Positions 12,640 to 23,403 of a stretch of DNA of 64,000 bases are shown piece after piece (positions within the stretch are counted from its first letter, which is position 1; the number at the start of each line of letters is the position of its first letter). Under the pieces are notes generated by a model. That model made no database searches. It saw nothing but the letters and a program-made list of their open reading frames with translations, and was not told the origin of the DNA. This DNA is from Harmothoe impar (taxonomy: Eukaryota > Annelida > Polychaeta > Phyllodocida > Polynoidae): positions 43,528,942-43,592,941 of the forward strand of contig OX381704.1 of assembly GCA_947462335.1 (NCBI GenBank), given 5' to 3'. The position numbers were made by a program, and so were the translations under genes.

Positions 12640-13493
12640 CCCAGTAAACACAACGACGTTGGTCAGACGTAAATCTACGTTGAATTTTGGTCTGAACTAC
12701 GTAATTTTAGTAGGTTTATCAACGTCAAAACATTAAGGTTTATTTACCAATCTCAAACCTGCAGGTCTGATTTACGTAGCTCCTGAAGAGGTAAATCTAT
12801 GTTTAACACACTACATATAATTCTACATAGTGGGACTCAGACAAAGACTTGTAATATATTGCAGACAAATTTACATTTGCAAACAATATTCCTACAAAGT
12901 AACTACTATAATTTTCAATCTCATCTCATTCTACATAGTATATTCTTGTAGTTCAATTGAACAGCCTGACAGTATAGATCTGTTGAATAGTTTTGGCTGC
13001 AGAGAGGCTTTGTAATTCTTCCATTACCACCAATGTGGTGTCCTCACAGTAAAGTGCCTCAAAGCACCTATTCATGCACAGTACTTTAATCACCTGTCCT
13101 TTATATATAAATATTCTATTGAATACGGTTTATTTGCATGATATTGAATTTCAGAATTAATGAGAATTTACTGCTTGAATGTGGTAGATTTGTTAAAGAG
13201 CTGTAATATTCTCTCCATAATTGATAGTGCTGCCAACTAGTGTGACACAGAAAAGTCATCTACCCAATTGAAGTTGAAAAGTTACGTCGTTTAACGTAGA
13301 TCTATGTAGAATCTTTACGTCTGAATGAGGTAGATCAACGTAAATCAGACGTCTACATCTGTTGAACGTGAATAAACCTTAACGTTTTGACGTCTACAAA
13401 CCTTCCAAAATTACCAATCTCAAACCTTTTGGTTGGACATCTACCTAGAGAAACCTCTGAGCTACGTTGGAACTACGTAGGGTGTTTACTGGG
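12640..13493. mobile_element. Inverted-repeat element with CCCAGTAAACAC ends
   Basis: Starts CCCAGTAAACAC and ends GTGTTTACTGGG. Subterminal stretches are rich in ACGTAGATCTACGT-like words and in ACCAATCTCAAACCT, which occurs in both halves. No coding potential. Superfamily not assigned. Confidence 0.65.
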
Positions 13494-13516
13494 CAGCAGC
13501 CATGCATTATATACAG

Positions 13517-13877
13517 CAGGGGTAGACACTAACGCTGGCCCGGGAGCCAATGGCCCATACTTTTGGGTCCGGGCCCGTAGTTTTCTTCAGAATTACCTTC
13601 CCATGGGCCCGGGTGGCCCACATGATATTTTGCAAGATATTTGATAGGAATATAAGTGATCAGTATAGACATATAATATGTCGTTGGAAAGAGAAAAATG
13701 TGAGGAAATGAAGCAATTTTGTGTCATTTCAACATTGGTAAATCAGGAATTCATATGATTTCTCTTTGAAAAAAGTAAAATATATTCGCTGGCCCACAGC
13801 TAAAAGTCCGGGCCCATAGGTTTTTGGAGCTACGGGCCCGGGTGGCCCACCGCTGAAAAAGTTAGTGTCTACCCCTG
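13517..13877. mobile_element. Second copy of the CAGGGGTAGACACTAAC element
   Basis: Same ends and GGCCCGGG-rich subterminal inverted repeats as 9946-10402. TACAG on both sides (13512-13516, 13878-13882) is a probable 5-bp target duplication. Sits inside the TTAA-flanked element. Confidence 0.8.
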
Positions 13878-14113
13878 TACAGGCATATAAGTGGAAAAAC
13901 ATAATCTGTCGAACAATCAAAAAAATAATCTGTCGAATAGTACTGTTGAACCAGCAATCTGTCGAATTGTCCTTTTCCCGCATGGCTGGCCACGAAAGGG
14001 TTAACAAACAAATAACAATCACAACAATATAGTACGCCTATCCAGCTGGTGTAATAGGAAAACGCAGTGCATGTGAGTTGTTTGCTTCATCACAAAAGTT
14101 ACAATATGCTCTT

Positions 14114-14617
14114 AAAGTTGGTATCCCAACTGTTACGGTGACGAATGTCCACTTCCTGCATGGGGGATAAGCACGCTGGTGCTGTAAGGCATATGTGAAA
14201 GTATTAAAGCTCTATGAGAACTATTTCCATACAAAAATCCCCACACAGTGGCAAAAATGAATTTCCACTGAGCAGTCAAAAATATAGCAATTAGCATGCC
14301 TCTCTTCTAAACCACAAGGTGGCAGCTGTGTATAGTGTTTACAATATATTCCTATTGCATACCTAGTAGCTCAACTCCATTTATGAACACATTAGTGCAT
14401 TGACATCTGCACAGGTGGCAGCATATCTCAGATGGTTTCCCAATGCTTGAGTTTTCTCCATGAAAGCTGTAGATCTAGATGTTATTACACGCTTTATATT
14501 AAAGCCTTTAAGACTCTTGGTAACCAGAATTAAGCACCCATTTCAGAAGACATTCAGGACTTTCAGGTAATCATTGAGAGGGGTAAATTCTAGTCACCCC
14601 ATTGGGATACCAACTTT
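14114..14617. repeat. Inverted repeat pair, AAAGTTGGTATCCCAA
   Basis: AAAGTTGGTATCCCAA near 14115 is matched by TTGGGATACCAACTTT ending near 14616, about 500 bp apart. Probably the ends of a short DNA transposon. The interior is unremarkable. Confidence 0.5.
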
Positions 14618-14639
14618 AAATCATCACCACTATCAGGCT

Positions 14640-15735
14640 AGGAAAACCATGGGTTTCTCACCTTGCAGTGGGAAAGCACAATGATGTGTCATCTCACTGC
14701 TAAATTGGGGGGTTATCACACAGAGGTGTAATATTTCACCCCCTGTTGGAAACCACACCCATATGTATATCTTCTCACATTTTCCAAGGATGTCCCTCAT
14801 TTTCAAACAAAGATCAAGATTACATATGAATGGTTACATAATAGTTTCACAATTATGCTGCAGGCTTACCGTCATTTTCCTCCTGTGTTAGTGGGGACCT
14901 TCATGATGTGGGCATGAAGGAGTAGAATAACTTCATCGGGAGCCTTCCATAATACCAATGGGCATACCGGATTCGTAAAAGGCGACAAAACTTGAGTTGT
15001 TTCGTGCCTTACTACTGTCACATAAGTTGTTTTGGCAGCCGCTGCCCATATGCGCGGGCCCGGGCCTTCTTGCTGGTGGTCTGGCATGGGATCCCTCCTC
15101 AGTGAACCACGTCTGAGATATCAAGGGCCATGGTTTGTCTGGCCCTGCCTACTATGGTACTAGCCCCGTAGGTAGGACCAGGCAAATAAAAGAACACTTG
15201 CTATCCTTCGAAAAGAGTAGGGGACATGCCCCGGTAGCGATTTTCTGCCTCACCTCATAGATGCGGTCATTCATTTCACAGATCCGATCATCCATAGATG
15301 CGGTCACTGCTGTATTGGGCAAGCAGCATGTAAATATCTGTCCTACTACTGCGAGGCAGACTACCACTATTTGTGGCTGACTCCTTGCCAACTTGAGATA
15401 TGTCCCGTGAGGTACTTGATGTACATCTGGATGTTAAACAAATCAATCAATCAATCAATACCGTCATTTGCTTCAGGAAATGCATGTCTATAATGATGTT
15501 ATCAGCTTTGTACATCTGATTGGGCCTCTACAGCAATGTGCATTTCATGAGAAATAATCAATAAACAAGCAAAAACATTGCATTCCCTATAGTTCTATAT
15601 TATGCTAGATATAGCATCAATGTGGTTTCCAGCAGGGGGTGAGATTTCACGCTGTGTGATAACCCCTCAATTTGGCAGTGAGATGACACATCATCGTGCT
15701 TTTTCATGGCAACCTGAGAAACTCCTGATTGCCCT
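14640..15735. repeat. Long inverted repeat with about 120-bp arms
   Basis: The left arm (about 14640-14765) contains GATGTGTCATCTCACTGC and GGTTATCACACAG. The right arm (about 15605-15735) contains the complements in reverse order. The arms agree at most positions. The spacer holds the retroposon insertion at 14878-15458, so the spacer was originally about 250 bp. Confidence 0.7.
14878..15458 (+). mobile_element. SINE or truncated non-LTR retroposon with (AATC)n tail
   Basis: TACCGTCATTT flanks both sides (14867-14877 and 15459-15469), an 11-bp target duplication typical of target-primed reverse transcription. The 3' end is an (AATC)n tail after GATGTTAAACA. An internal ATTCGTAAAAGGCGACA block resembles the conserved 3' segment of some invertebrate SINE/CR1-like elements, from memory. 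No reverse transcriptase frame is present, so it is non-autonomous or 5'-truncated. Confidence 0.75.
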
Positions 15736-16018
15736 ATCACATCTGTCAACAATAACTACCTACAATAAATTACTTGTTATAGATAGTTAGGTACACATGC
15801 TAATTCTGAGCCTACTATTTCTAATTTTGCCAAAGCAATTTATGGGAAAACTATGAATGAGATATAAAGTACAGCAAGGTTAATGGGCATGGTAGGTGAA
15901 TACTGTATAGTCTGGGCAACAAATATGAGGAAACCTATGCTACAGCCACTGACTTACCATTTTCAAAATGTGGTCATGTTGACCCTGTTTCAGTTCCTTT
16001 TTAGCATGTTGAGACTAG

Positions 16019-16457
16019 TGTAGGGGCTAGGGTTATACGGGGTTATTATATGACGAGTGCTGTTGGATGCTGTGTTGCGAGCTCGGTCCGAACCCTTCAG
16101 TCCGACGGTAGGTGGCGACACCTACTCCGGGCTTGGGGTATGGACAGAGGTCGCTATAGGCTTCCGGTCTGCGTGTGCGCACGCAGGCTGGCTGCCTATA
16201 TATACCCGGCATCTGACGGTACTCGTCGGTTACTCTGAGCCACGCTGGTGAAGAGACCCCGTGATCATATCGGCTGCTTAGCCTACTGACCCGTTCCGAA
16301 CTCTATAGGGAGTTCGCACACTTAGTGACTGCTTGTTTAGGTTTACCTGAATAAACCTGATATTGCAACCTGTAACACTTGATCCGAACTGTGTCGACTT
16401 TGTTCTTTAATTGATACTCTACCAATATCATAAAGATACGAAAGATCGTTTATTACA
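16019..16457 (+). repeat. 5' LTR
   Basis: TG...CA-bounded. TATATATA at 16197-16204 is the probable TATA box, and AATAAA at 16350-16355 the polyadenylation signal, implying transcription starts near 16228. Two hairpins are visible: GTAGGTG-GCGA-CACCTAC (16108-16125) in U3, and a 7-bp stem CGAACTC/GAGTTCG (16297-16316) before the polyadenylation signal. Confidence 0.95.
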
Positions 16458-16458
16458 C

Positions 16459-16473
16459 TGGTGCCGTGACCAG
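16459..16473 (+). other. Primer-binding site
   Basis: TGGTGCCGTGACCAG begins one base after the 5' LTR. TGG pairs with the CCA end of a tRNA whose 3' sequence would be GGTCACGGCACCA. I could not assign the tRNA species. Confidence 0.8.
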
Positions 16474-16580
16474 TTCTGAGTGAAACGCAGGTTAGCCTGT
16501 GCAGTAGCACAGACCTCGGGCTCTGGACGGAGCAGCGAGGTCCCCGGATGAGGCAGCAGCCTTGTCACCGGAAGGGTTAG

Positions 16581-16667
16581 ATGCCAGTTATGAGGCAGAT
16601 ACCCACAGCAGGGCGAATGTTCCATCCGGAACAGACGCAGCACGAGGACCCAGGGGTCCTACCATAA
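16581..16667 (+). CDS. 28-codon upstream ORF whose stop overlaps the gag start (TAATG)
   Basis: This ORF starts at an ATG 86 bases before gag, in a different frame, and ends with TAA at 16665-16667. The last A of that stop is the first base of the gag ATG (16667-16669), giving TAATG. Such overlaps can support termination-reinitiation. The peptide itself has no recognisable feature. A still shorter uORF begins at 16548. Confidence 0.4.
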   Translation: MPVMRQIPTAGRMFHPEQTQHEDPGVLP

Positions 16668-19252
16668 TGAGCCGCTCATTAGAAGAAGTGAACTTGTCCT
16701 TGTTCAATGTGGGTGGGTCAAGCTCAGCCGCGCCGACTCCGAGGAGGTTTACCCTCTTGCAGGAGCGTCGCTTTGACGACATGAGAGAGGCCCGAGTGCA
16801 GGAACGTGTACAGATGGCTCAAATGGAATTGTTAACCATTCAGAAGCAATCCAATGAATGGAAAAGCAGTCTGATTGCATTGGAAGGTGCAGTCACACAC
16901 CGAGCTTCCAAAATCAAGGAAAAGGACGCAAGGCTGTCTACCTTGTTGGAGGAGAATGAGAAATTGGTACAATCTCTCAGCAGAGTCCGGTCGGAATACG
17001 ATCAGAAGGAGGCGGACCTACGAGGGATCCGGTCCGAGTTTGTCCAGGCAAACACGGAGCTGAACCATATTTGCGCAGCCCGAGACGCTGTAATGCATGA
17101 GGCAGAAGGGGCCCGATCAGCCATTGTTCGGGACACAGAGGACTTACAGGAGGTCCGCCGAAGTCTAGTGACAGAGTGTGACATTCTGAAAGCGAAAAGA
17201 ACTGCTTTACAGCAGTTTTTATCAGAAACGCGAGAGAGTATAAAGGACAACAGTACCTCTTTCGCATCTGCGAACAATGGTAGTCCGGAAGGCCTCCATT
17301 ACATGAGTTTTACCGACACTCCCAATCAGCCTATGGGACGTGGGGTAACCATGGAACCTGCCTTGTCAACCTCAACACCAGGACGACCCTTCGGACGACC
17401 CCTCGGAGTGGGACGATCCAGGGGCAGAGGCAGGGCGAGTGATTACTCACCGAGGGTGGGGATCGGTGGTATCCGTCCGATACCAAAACAGGTATTCGCA
17501 GCCCCGACCGGTCTAGCCTCAGTCGGTAGGGGAAGACGATTGTCCGAGTTGGTTCGGAGTCCACGATCACAGTTGAAAGTGGACGAGCAAGAACTCGACG
17601 CGGAACGCTTGAAGAAAGCGGCCGAGCAGGATAAGGCGGCGAAAACCGATCTGACTCCTTCAAGTTTGTTGCAATGGCGAGAGTGCCAAGCAACCATATT
17701 GTTCCAGGAACAGAAAAACTTGGAAATAGAAAGGCGAGACGTGTATCGCAAACAGCAGGCTGCCTTGGAGCAGCAGCAGAAACGAATGAAGGAGAACGCG
17801 GCCCTCGCAGAGGAGTTAGCGGAGCAGGAAGCGGCGGTTCTGAGGGCTCGAAAGGAAGGGCTCCGAGCCGCCGGAGAAGCTGCTAAAGCTAAATTGGAGA
17901 AAGCTCAGCAAGAGGAGGAGGTTGAGAAGCAGGCCAAGGAATTGGCAAAGGAGAAGTCAGAGCATCAACGATCGCTTGCTCTGGCCCAGCAGTGTCAGTA
18001 CATGACTGATCAGGAGAAGAACTGGTGGTTCGGACAAGGCGTGGACCCCACTACGGACTTAGTGTCGTATGGGACCTACCAGGCTTTTCTGGACAGACAG
18101 AGTAGCATACCAGCTATGGGCGCTACTCCAGGGGCGACTCCTGGTACGAAGAGCCCGAAGAAGGCTCCGAGACGAACAATGCTGAGTACAGAATTGCAAG
18201 AATTGTACGATACGAATCCCGCCATAGCGGGGATCGGATTGCACAATGTCGGTGCGGAAAAGGACGCGACAGCATCCATTTCTAAATGTCTGGCGATAAC
18301 CTCTAAAATTAGAGGTTCGTCCAACGCTGCTAGACGCATAGCCAGCGAGCCATTTCCCTACTGGCAGAAGAATTCGTGGGAAGATTGGTTGGGAGCCACC
18401 GTTGAGGATATAAACCTCAGTGGGTGGGACCAACAGGATGCAATCCCGTACGTGTGTAAGGGATTACGCATGGGAGATGGTCTCATGGCCGTTGAGCAGT
18501 GGAAGGAGGATTGCGGACCTCGCGGTACTTTCAAACAGCTCGTAGAAATCGGAACCATCCTGTACGGAGATTCCGCTCGGATTGATCCGATGGTCGCTTT
18601 TAAGAAGCGCGTGCAAGGCAAGAACGAAGCTCCGAGGGTCTTCGGACTTGCATTGATGAGACTCCTGAAGAAGGTACACCCTGCTTCAGGAATCCACGAT
18701 GCCTTATTTTCTAAGGAATTGTTCTCTCAGTTCGTTGCCGGACTGAGAGATCCTGACATACAACAAACGGTGTATGACACGTGGAGAGCAGATACGTCAC
18801 TAGATGACCTTTTTAAGGCCATCGACATACATGCTCTCAAAAAGTCACTGTTAGGGGACCGGATGCCTACCCGGGCCTCGGCCATTATAGAATGTTCTCC
18901 GGAACAGTCTGATGGTTCGGGCAGTGATGAGGAGGGGGCTATAGCTTCAGCGGCTCAGTTCAAGAGGAATGGGAATTCCTCTAAACCGCCGTGGAAGAAT
19001 AAGAAGCCGGAAGGGGGTGGGAACCCCCCTCCAAAAAGGGAGTCATCGGATCCGAAGGTTCCGATGATGGACGCAGCATTTTTCACATCGCTGTTTGAGA
19101 AGATGACGACTTCCATTCAGGGGGCTACCCAGCCTAACAGAAGGAAGATCAATCGGAGGACCGCTAAGTGCTATAGGTGCTTAGAGATCGGTCACTTTGC
19201 TGCGGAGTGTACAGCTCCGAGTCCGAAAGTTCCCGGAAAGGAGGGAAACTAG
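16667..19252 (+). CDS. gag: Gag polyprotein, long coiled-coil form with one zinc knuckle
   Basis: The first ATG in the frame gives 861 residues and Gag would form the virus-like particle and bind RNA. The frame is also open upstream of the ATG. The N-terminal third is strongly heptad-like and charged. A Gly/Arg-rich linker (GRSRGRGRASD) follows, then a second long Glu/Gln/Ala/Lys coiled coil. The capsid-like region (about residues 570-760) is rich in Trp and hydrophobics, and the C-terminus has a CCHC knuckle, CYRCLEIGHFAAEC. Typical Ty3/gypsy Gags have about 250-450 residues, so the coiled-coil half is an extension. The stop TAG at 19250-19252 follows directly on the frameshift heptamer. Frame is certain; the start codon is less so. 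Confidence 0.88.
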   Translation: MSRSLEEVNLSLFNVGGSSSAAPTPRRFTLLQERRFDDMREARVQERVQMAQMELLTIQKQSNEWKSSLIALEGAVTHRASKIKEKDARLSTLLEENEKLVQSLSRVRSEYDQKEADLRGIRSEFVQANTELNHICAARDAVMHEAEGARSAIVRDTEDLQEVRRSLVTECDILKAKRTALQQFLSETRESIKDNSTSFASANNGSPEGLHYMSFTDTPNQPMGRGVTMEPALSTSTPGRPFGRPLGVGRSRGRGRASDYSPRVGIGGIRPIPKQVFAAPTGLASVGRGRRLSELVRSPRSQLKVDEQELDAERLKKAAEQDKAAKTDLTPSSLLQWRECQATILFQEQKNLEIERRDVYRKQQAALEQQQKRMKENAALAEELAEQEAAVLRARKEGLRAAGEAAKAKLEKAQQEEEVEKQAKELAKEKSEHQRSLALAQQCQYMTDQEKNWWFGQGVDPTTDLVSYGTYQAFLDRQSSIPAMGATPGATPGTKSPKKAPRRTMLSTELQELYDTNPAIAGIGLHNVGAEKDATASISKCLAITSKIRGSSNAARRIASEPFPYWQKNSWEDWLGATVEDINLSGWDQQDAIPYVCKGLRMGDGLMAVEQWKEDCGPRGTFKQLVEIGTILYGDSARIDPMVAFKKRVQGKNEAPRVFGLALMRLLKKVHPASGIHDALFSKELFSQFVAGLRDPDIQQTVYDTWRADTSLDDLFKAIDIHALKKSLLGDRMPTRASAIIECSPEQSDGSGSDEEGAIASAAQFKRNGNSSKPPWKNKKPEGGGNPPPKRESSDPKVPMMDAAFFTSLFEKMTTSIQGATQPNRRKINRRTAKCYRCLEIGHFAAECTAPSPKVPGKEGN

Positions 19253-19287
19253 AGGGGGTAGTCCGAAAAGGCGAGCGGACAACCCCT
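19243..19287 (+). promoter_or_regulatory. Programmed -1 ribosomal frameshift signal (gag-pol)
   Basis: GGGAAAC (19243-19249) reads G GGA AAC in the gag frame, a canonical X XXY YYZ heptamer, and the next codon is the gag stop. After slipping back one base the pol frame is open through the stop. Downstream lies a two-part hairpin: AGGGG (19253-19257) pairs with CCCCT (19283-19287), and GTCCG (19261-19265) pairs with CGGAC (19276-19280). The lower stem begins 3 nt after the heptamer, the upper stem 11 nt after. Confidence 0.85.
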
Positions 19288-22200
19288 GCAGATGAAGTAC
19301 GCCAACATACCAGAGAGGTAGAGCCTAGTGAAATTCAGAAGACAGGAAGGGAATCAGGGGTGGCTTCGAGCTTTAGGAGCTCGGATGCCGGCCTGATTAA
19401 CATTCCAGTCCATCAGTTGCCCGGCAATGAGGCAGGGAGGCCCATTACGGATAGGAACGAGGAAGTTGCGGCTGTCACAGACACCGTGTGGGTAGGGAGT
19501 ACCCAGCTTTCCCCGGATCATCCATGTTTCGACCATTTGAAGAAACATGGCCTTGATCTGGCTGCTCCGAAGGATTTCAAACGCTTCACTGTAAACCCGT
19601 CTCCGCTGGGGGGGAGGCGGTGGTATGTGTCTGTTACTGTGGCCGGTAGGGCGGGCGAATTTTTAGTAGATACGGGAGCTAGCCACTCCTTTATCTCCTC
19701 CAAATTCTATGCTCTTATGCCGGACAGTCGTGATAACTTCAAAACGAGGGTAAACGCCTGTTCGGCCGATGGGTCGAGTATGCAGACGTATGGGCGCGCG
19801 TTCATACCTGTCCGAATTGGAGGGAAGGAGTATGTGGCTTCTCCCACCATTGCGGATATTGCAGACGACGGTATACTGGGGTTGGATTTTTCGGCGTTGT
19901 ATGACGCGGTCCTGAATCCTGGTACAGGGGTACTCCGAATAGAGCACCCGTACCGTGCGGTGGAGCAATGTGTGCTCCGACAAGTATCGACAGTGGCAAC
20001 GGTGGTCCAAACTGTTAAGATTCCTCCCGGACAGACGTGTGACGTGCTGGTCCGAAGCAAGGGGCTTAGGAGAGAGGAAGAAGCAGTTGTGGAACCGGAT
20101 GTGGCCATGTTGGGAAGCATCGGTTTGACAGGCATGGATACCCTCGTGGGGGATGGTGCTTGGACCGTGGTGCCGGTTTCTAACCCCGGGTTGGAACCAC
20201 AGTATCTTAGGAAAGATACAGTGTTGGGGAAGGTGTTCACCAGTGAGGCCGTAGTGTCCGCTGGACAGGTGAGCATGAAGGGTGACCCTTCTCCGACCCC
20301 TTTGAGTGAGGGACTCGAGAAAATGATATCCGAAACGGATCTGACGGATCGGATGGATCTCGACTCTCTAAGGAGGCTGGTAGTGAAGTATCAGGATGCA
20401 TGGCAGGTGGAGGGGGAGCCGTTAGGCCGAACCGACAAAGTGTTGCATTCTATCAATACTGGAGATGCACAGCCTTTCAAAATGCCTTACCGACGTTTGC
20501 CGTTGGGTAAGAAAGCTGTTGTTGAAGAACAAGTGAAAACCATGCTGGAACAGAAGGTGATAGTGCCTAGCACTAGTCCCTGGTCCAGTCCGGTTCAGAT
20601 GGTTACTAAAAAGGATGGGTCTATCCGATTTTGTATCGATTATAGACGCCTGAATGGAGTAACCAAGAAAAATGCATATCCTCTCCCCCGAATTGATGAG
20701 ACTCTGGACTCGCTGGGTGGGAACCAATGGTTCTGCACCCTTGATCTGCAGTCCGGGTATTGGCAGATCGGGATGAAGGAGGAGGATAAAGAGAAGACGG
20801 CTTTTACGAGTCACATTGGGCTGTATCAGTTTGAACTGATGCCTTTCGGGTTATGCAACGCCCCGGCCACATTTGAGGCTATGATGGAAACTCTGTTGAG
20901 TGATCTATTGTGGCGCAAGTGCTTGGTATACTTGGATGATGTCATTGTCTTCGGCAAGACGTTTGAGGAGTGTGCGTTGAACCTCGGAGAGGTGTTGGAA
21001 CGAATTCGGTCCAATGGCTTGACATTAAAGCCAAAGAAGTGTGAACTTTTTCGGAAGTCCATGGTCTATTTGGGCCGGATCATCTCCACCGAGGGTGTGC
21101 AGGCTGATCCGGCTAAACTGGAGACTGTGGAGACTTGGGAAGTTCCAAAAGGACCAAAGGATATCAGATCCTTTTTAGGGTTCTGTTCCTATTACAGGGA
21201 CTTCATCCCCGGGTTCTCGAGGGTGTCTCAGCCGCTTCAGCGGTTGAGCCATTGGACTCCGGGGAGGAAAAAAGAACCCTTCCCATGGGGGATGGAACAG
21301 AATGCAGCCTTCAAAGAGATTAAGGCGTTATTCCGGACCACCCCGGTGCTGAGATACCCTACGGAGAAGGGGCATTTCATCCTTGACACTGATGCGAGCA
21401 ATGAGAGCATCGGGGCCGCATTGTCCCAAATCCAGGACGGAGTAGAGGTCCCGTTGGCGTTCGCTAGTAACAGTATGAACAAGGCACAGAGAAATTACTG
21501 TACTACCAAGCGAGAGTTGCTCGCGGTGGTGGTATACACGAAGAAGTTTCGGCACTTCTTATATGGAGGGAATTTCACACTTCGTACCGATCATTCGGCC
21601 CTCAGGTGGCTCCTTAATTTTAAGGATGCGGAGGGAATGATTGGTCGATGGTTGAATCACCTCAGCGAGTTCGGACTGGAGAACTCTCATATCCAGCACC
21701 GAGCGGGCACGAAGCATATTAATGCTGACTGCCTAAGTAGACGTCCGGTACGCCGTTGTGTGCGTCCGGAATGTGGGGATTGTGGTGCTCACAATGCTGT
21801 GGTAGCGAGTGTGCGTTTGCCTTATGATGGGTTGTTGCAAAACCTGTTGGATTGGTCCACCGACACTATAAGGACGTACCAGATGGCCGATCCTACCATA
21901 GCACGACTGAGGGAGCTTGTCCCTACTGGGGTCTGTCCAGTGAGACCCGAAATATCGCTGGAAAACCGTGAAATGCGACGTTTCTTGGCACAGTTCCATG
22001 AACTGGAGGTCCGAGACTCGTTGTTGTGCAGGTGGAAGACTTGTCCCGGAAAGCGGAGGGTATTACAAATGGTAATCCCTGCTGCCATGAGGAAAGACAT
22101 CCTGTACTACTGCCACGGCCATTCCACTAGTGGGCATTTCGGAAAGAAACGCTCTTTGGAACGGCTGAGTCGGAGATATTACTGGCCCGGAATGTCTGGC

Positions 22201-23403
22201 GACCTTTTGAGGTGGATAGAGACATGTCCGGCATGTTGTTTAGGCAAGCCTGGTCCTGGACTAGGGAAATTGCCACTGCAGCAGGAGCTATTCGGGGTGA
22301 GATTTGCTCGAATAGCCGTGGATATTATCAGCGGAGTGAAACCCACTCCGAAGGGTAATACGTGTATGATGGTAGTCTCGGACTACTATACCAAATACAC
22401 CCGAGTGTACCCACTAGAGGATCACACTGCTGCTACTTGTGCGGAAGCACTGGTGAAGGGGTGGATCCTCCATCTGGGGGCTCCCTTGATGTTACATAGC
22501 GATCAAGGGAGAGAATTTGAGTCCAAACTTTGGGCAGCTATGTGTCATCAGTTGGCTATATGCAAAACTCGGACCAATCCGTACCGACCACAGTCCGACG
22601 GGCAGGTGGAGCGGTTCAATCGGACCTTGATCCAGGTTTTGAAGCCATTAGTGAACTCCCATATGGATGATTGGGATGATCAGTGCGAATTTGTGGTACA
22701 TGCGTATAACAATACGGTCCACACTTCGACTAATTGCACACCAAACCTCTTGGTGTTCGGAGAGGACTTGATCATGCCGGCGGTGGTAGGGATCAGTCCA
22801 GAAGCACCATGTACGGTGCTATTTGTAGAATCTCTACGAGAGAGGTTCAAATTTGCCTACGAAACAGTTAGGGCTCATTTGCTCAAAGCTGCGAATTGGC
22901 AGAAGGTAGGTTATGACACCGGATTGAAGTTGCGACGTTTCGTGGTGGGGGATAGAGTAATCCGCCTACACGAACCGCTCTGCAACGTCAAGCTGGCGAA
23001 TAACTGGGATGGACCACACACCGTGGTTAAATGTATCAGTCAGACGACTGTGTTGATTCAGTCCGAAGCAGGGCGCATCCGGACGAGCCATGTGGCTCGG
23101 TTGCGTGCTTGGGCTGGAAGGGAGCTCACCCCGGAAACGGAGGTGGAAGAGGGAACTTCGGAGGCGAAATTTGTACCTTTGGAAGGGGTGTCAGCGGATA
23201 CCCCTAAGAGAGTGGTACGAAAGAAACCTCAGAAGACCGTGAAAAAGAAAGTCTCGGCAGGCGAAGGAAGAAGGGCCCGGAAAACTAAAATCAAGGCTGG
23301 AATTTTAGTTAAGAACGGGAGTCCTTCGGCCAGGTTACGAGAGGTGAACGGGAAACCCGTTCGGCGAAGCCCAAGGCTGGTGGCCAGAGGGGCGGTAACC
23401 TAG
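19250..23403 (+). CDS. pol: Pol polyprotein: protease, reverse transcriptase, RNase H, integrase
   Basis: Expressed by -1 frameshifting from gag; the frame is already open from 19177, giving a 76-bp overlap with gag. Visible landmarks in order are the aspartic protease FLVDTGASHSFIS (Asp codon at 19669), RT with FCTLDLQSGYWQIGM and the catalytic YLDD box (20929-20940), RNase H with FILDTDAS, and the integrase His-His-Cys-Cys zinc domain (about 22111-22235). The integrase catalytic D, D and E are at about 22321, 22502 and 22610, in VDI, HSDQG and DGQVERFN contexts. The integrase C-terminus shows a GPY-like SH3 module (NNWDGPHTVV) and ends in a Lys/Arg-rich tail; no chromodomain is evident. All key catalytic residues are present, so the protein is probably active. 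Clade within Ty3/gypsy is not determined. Confidence 0.95.

Larger units (their letters stand above)
11348..14000. mobile_element. piggyBac-like non-autonomous element flanked by TTAA
   Basis: TTAA at 11344-11347 is followed by CCCTTTCGTG, and CACGAAAGGG precedes TTAA at 14001-14004. TTAA duplications with CCC-starting inverted repeats are the signature of piggyBac transposons. Subterminal ATTCGACAG/CTGTCGAA words are inverted between the two halves. No transposase frame is visible. It contains two further elements (12640-13493 and 13517-13877). Confidence 0.7.

Noticed and set aside
22900..23400. Chromodomain at the integrase C-terminus
   Set aside because: The expected aromatic cage pattern is absent; after the GPY-like module there is only a basic Lys/Arg-rich tail.
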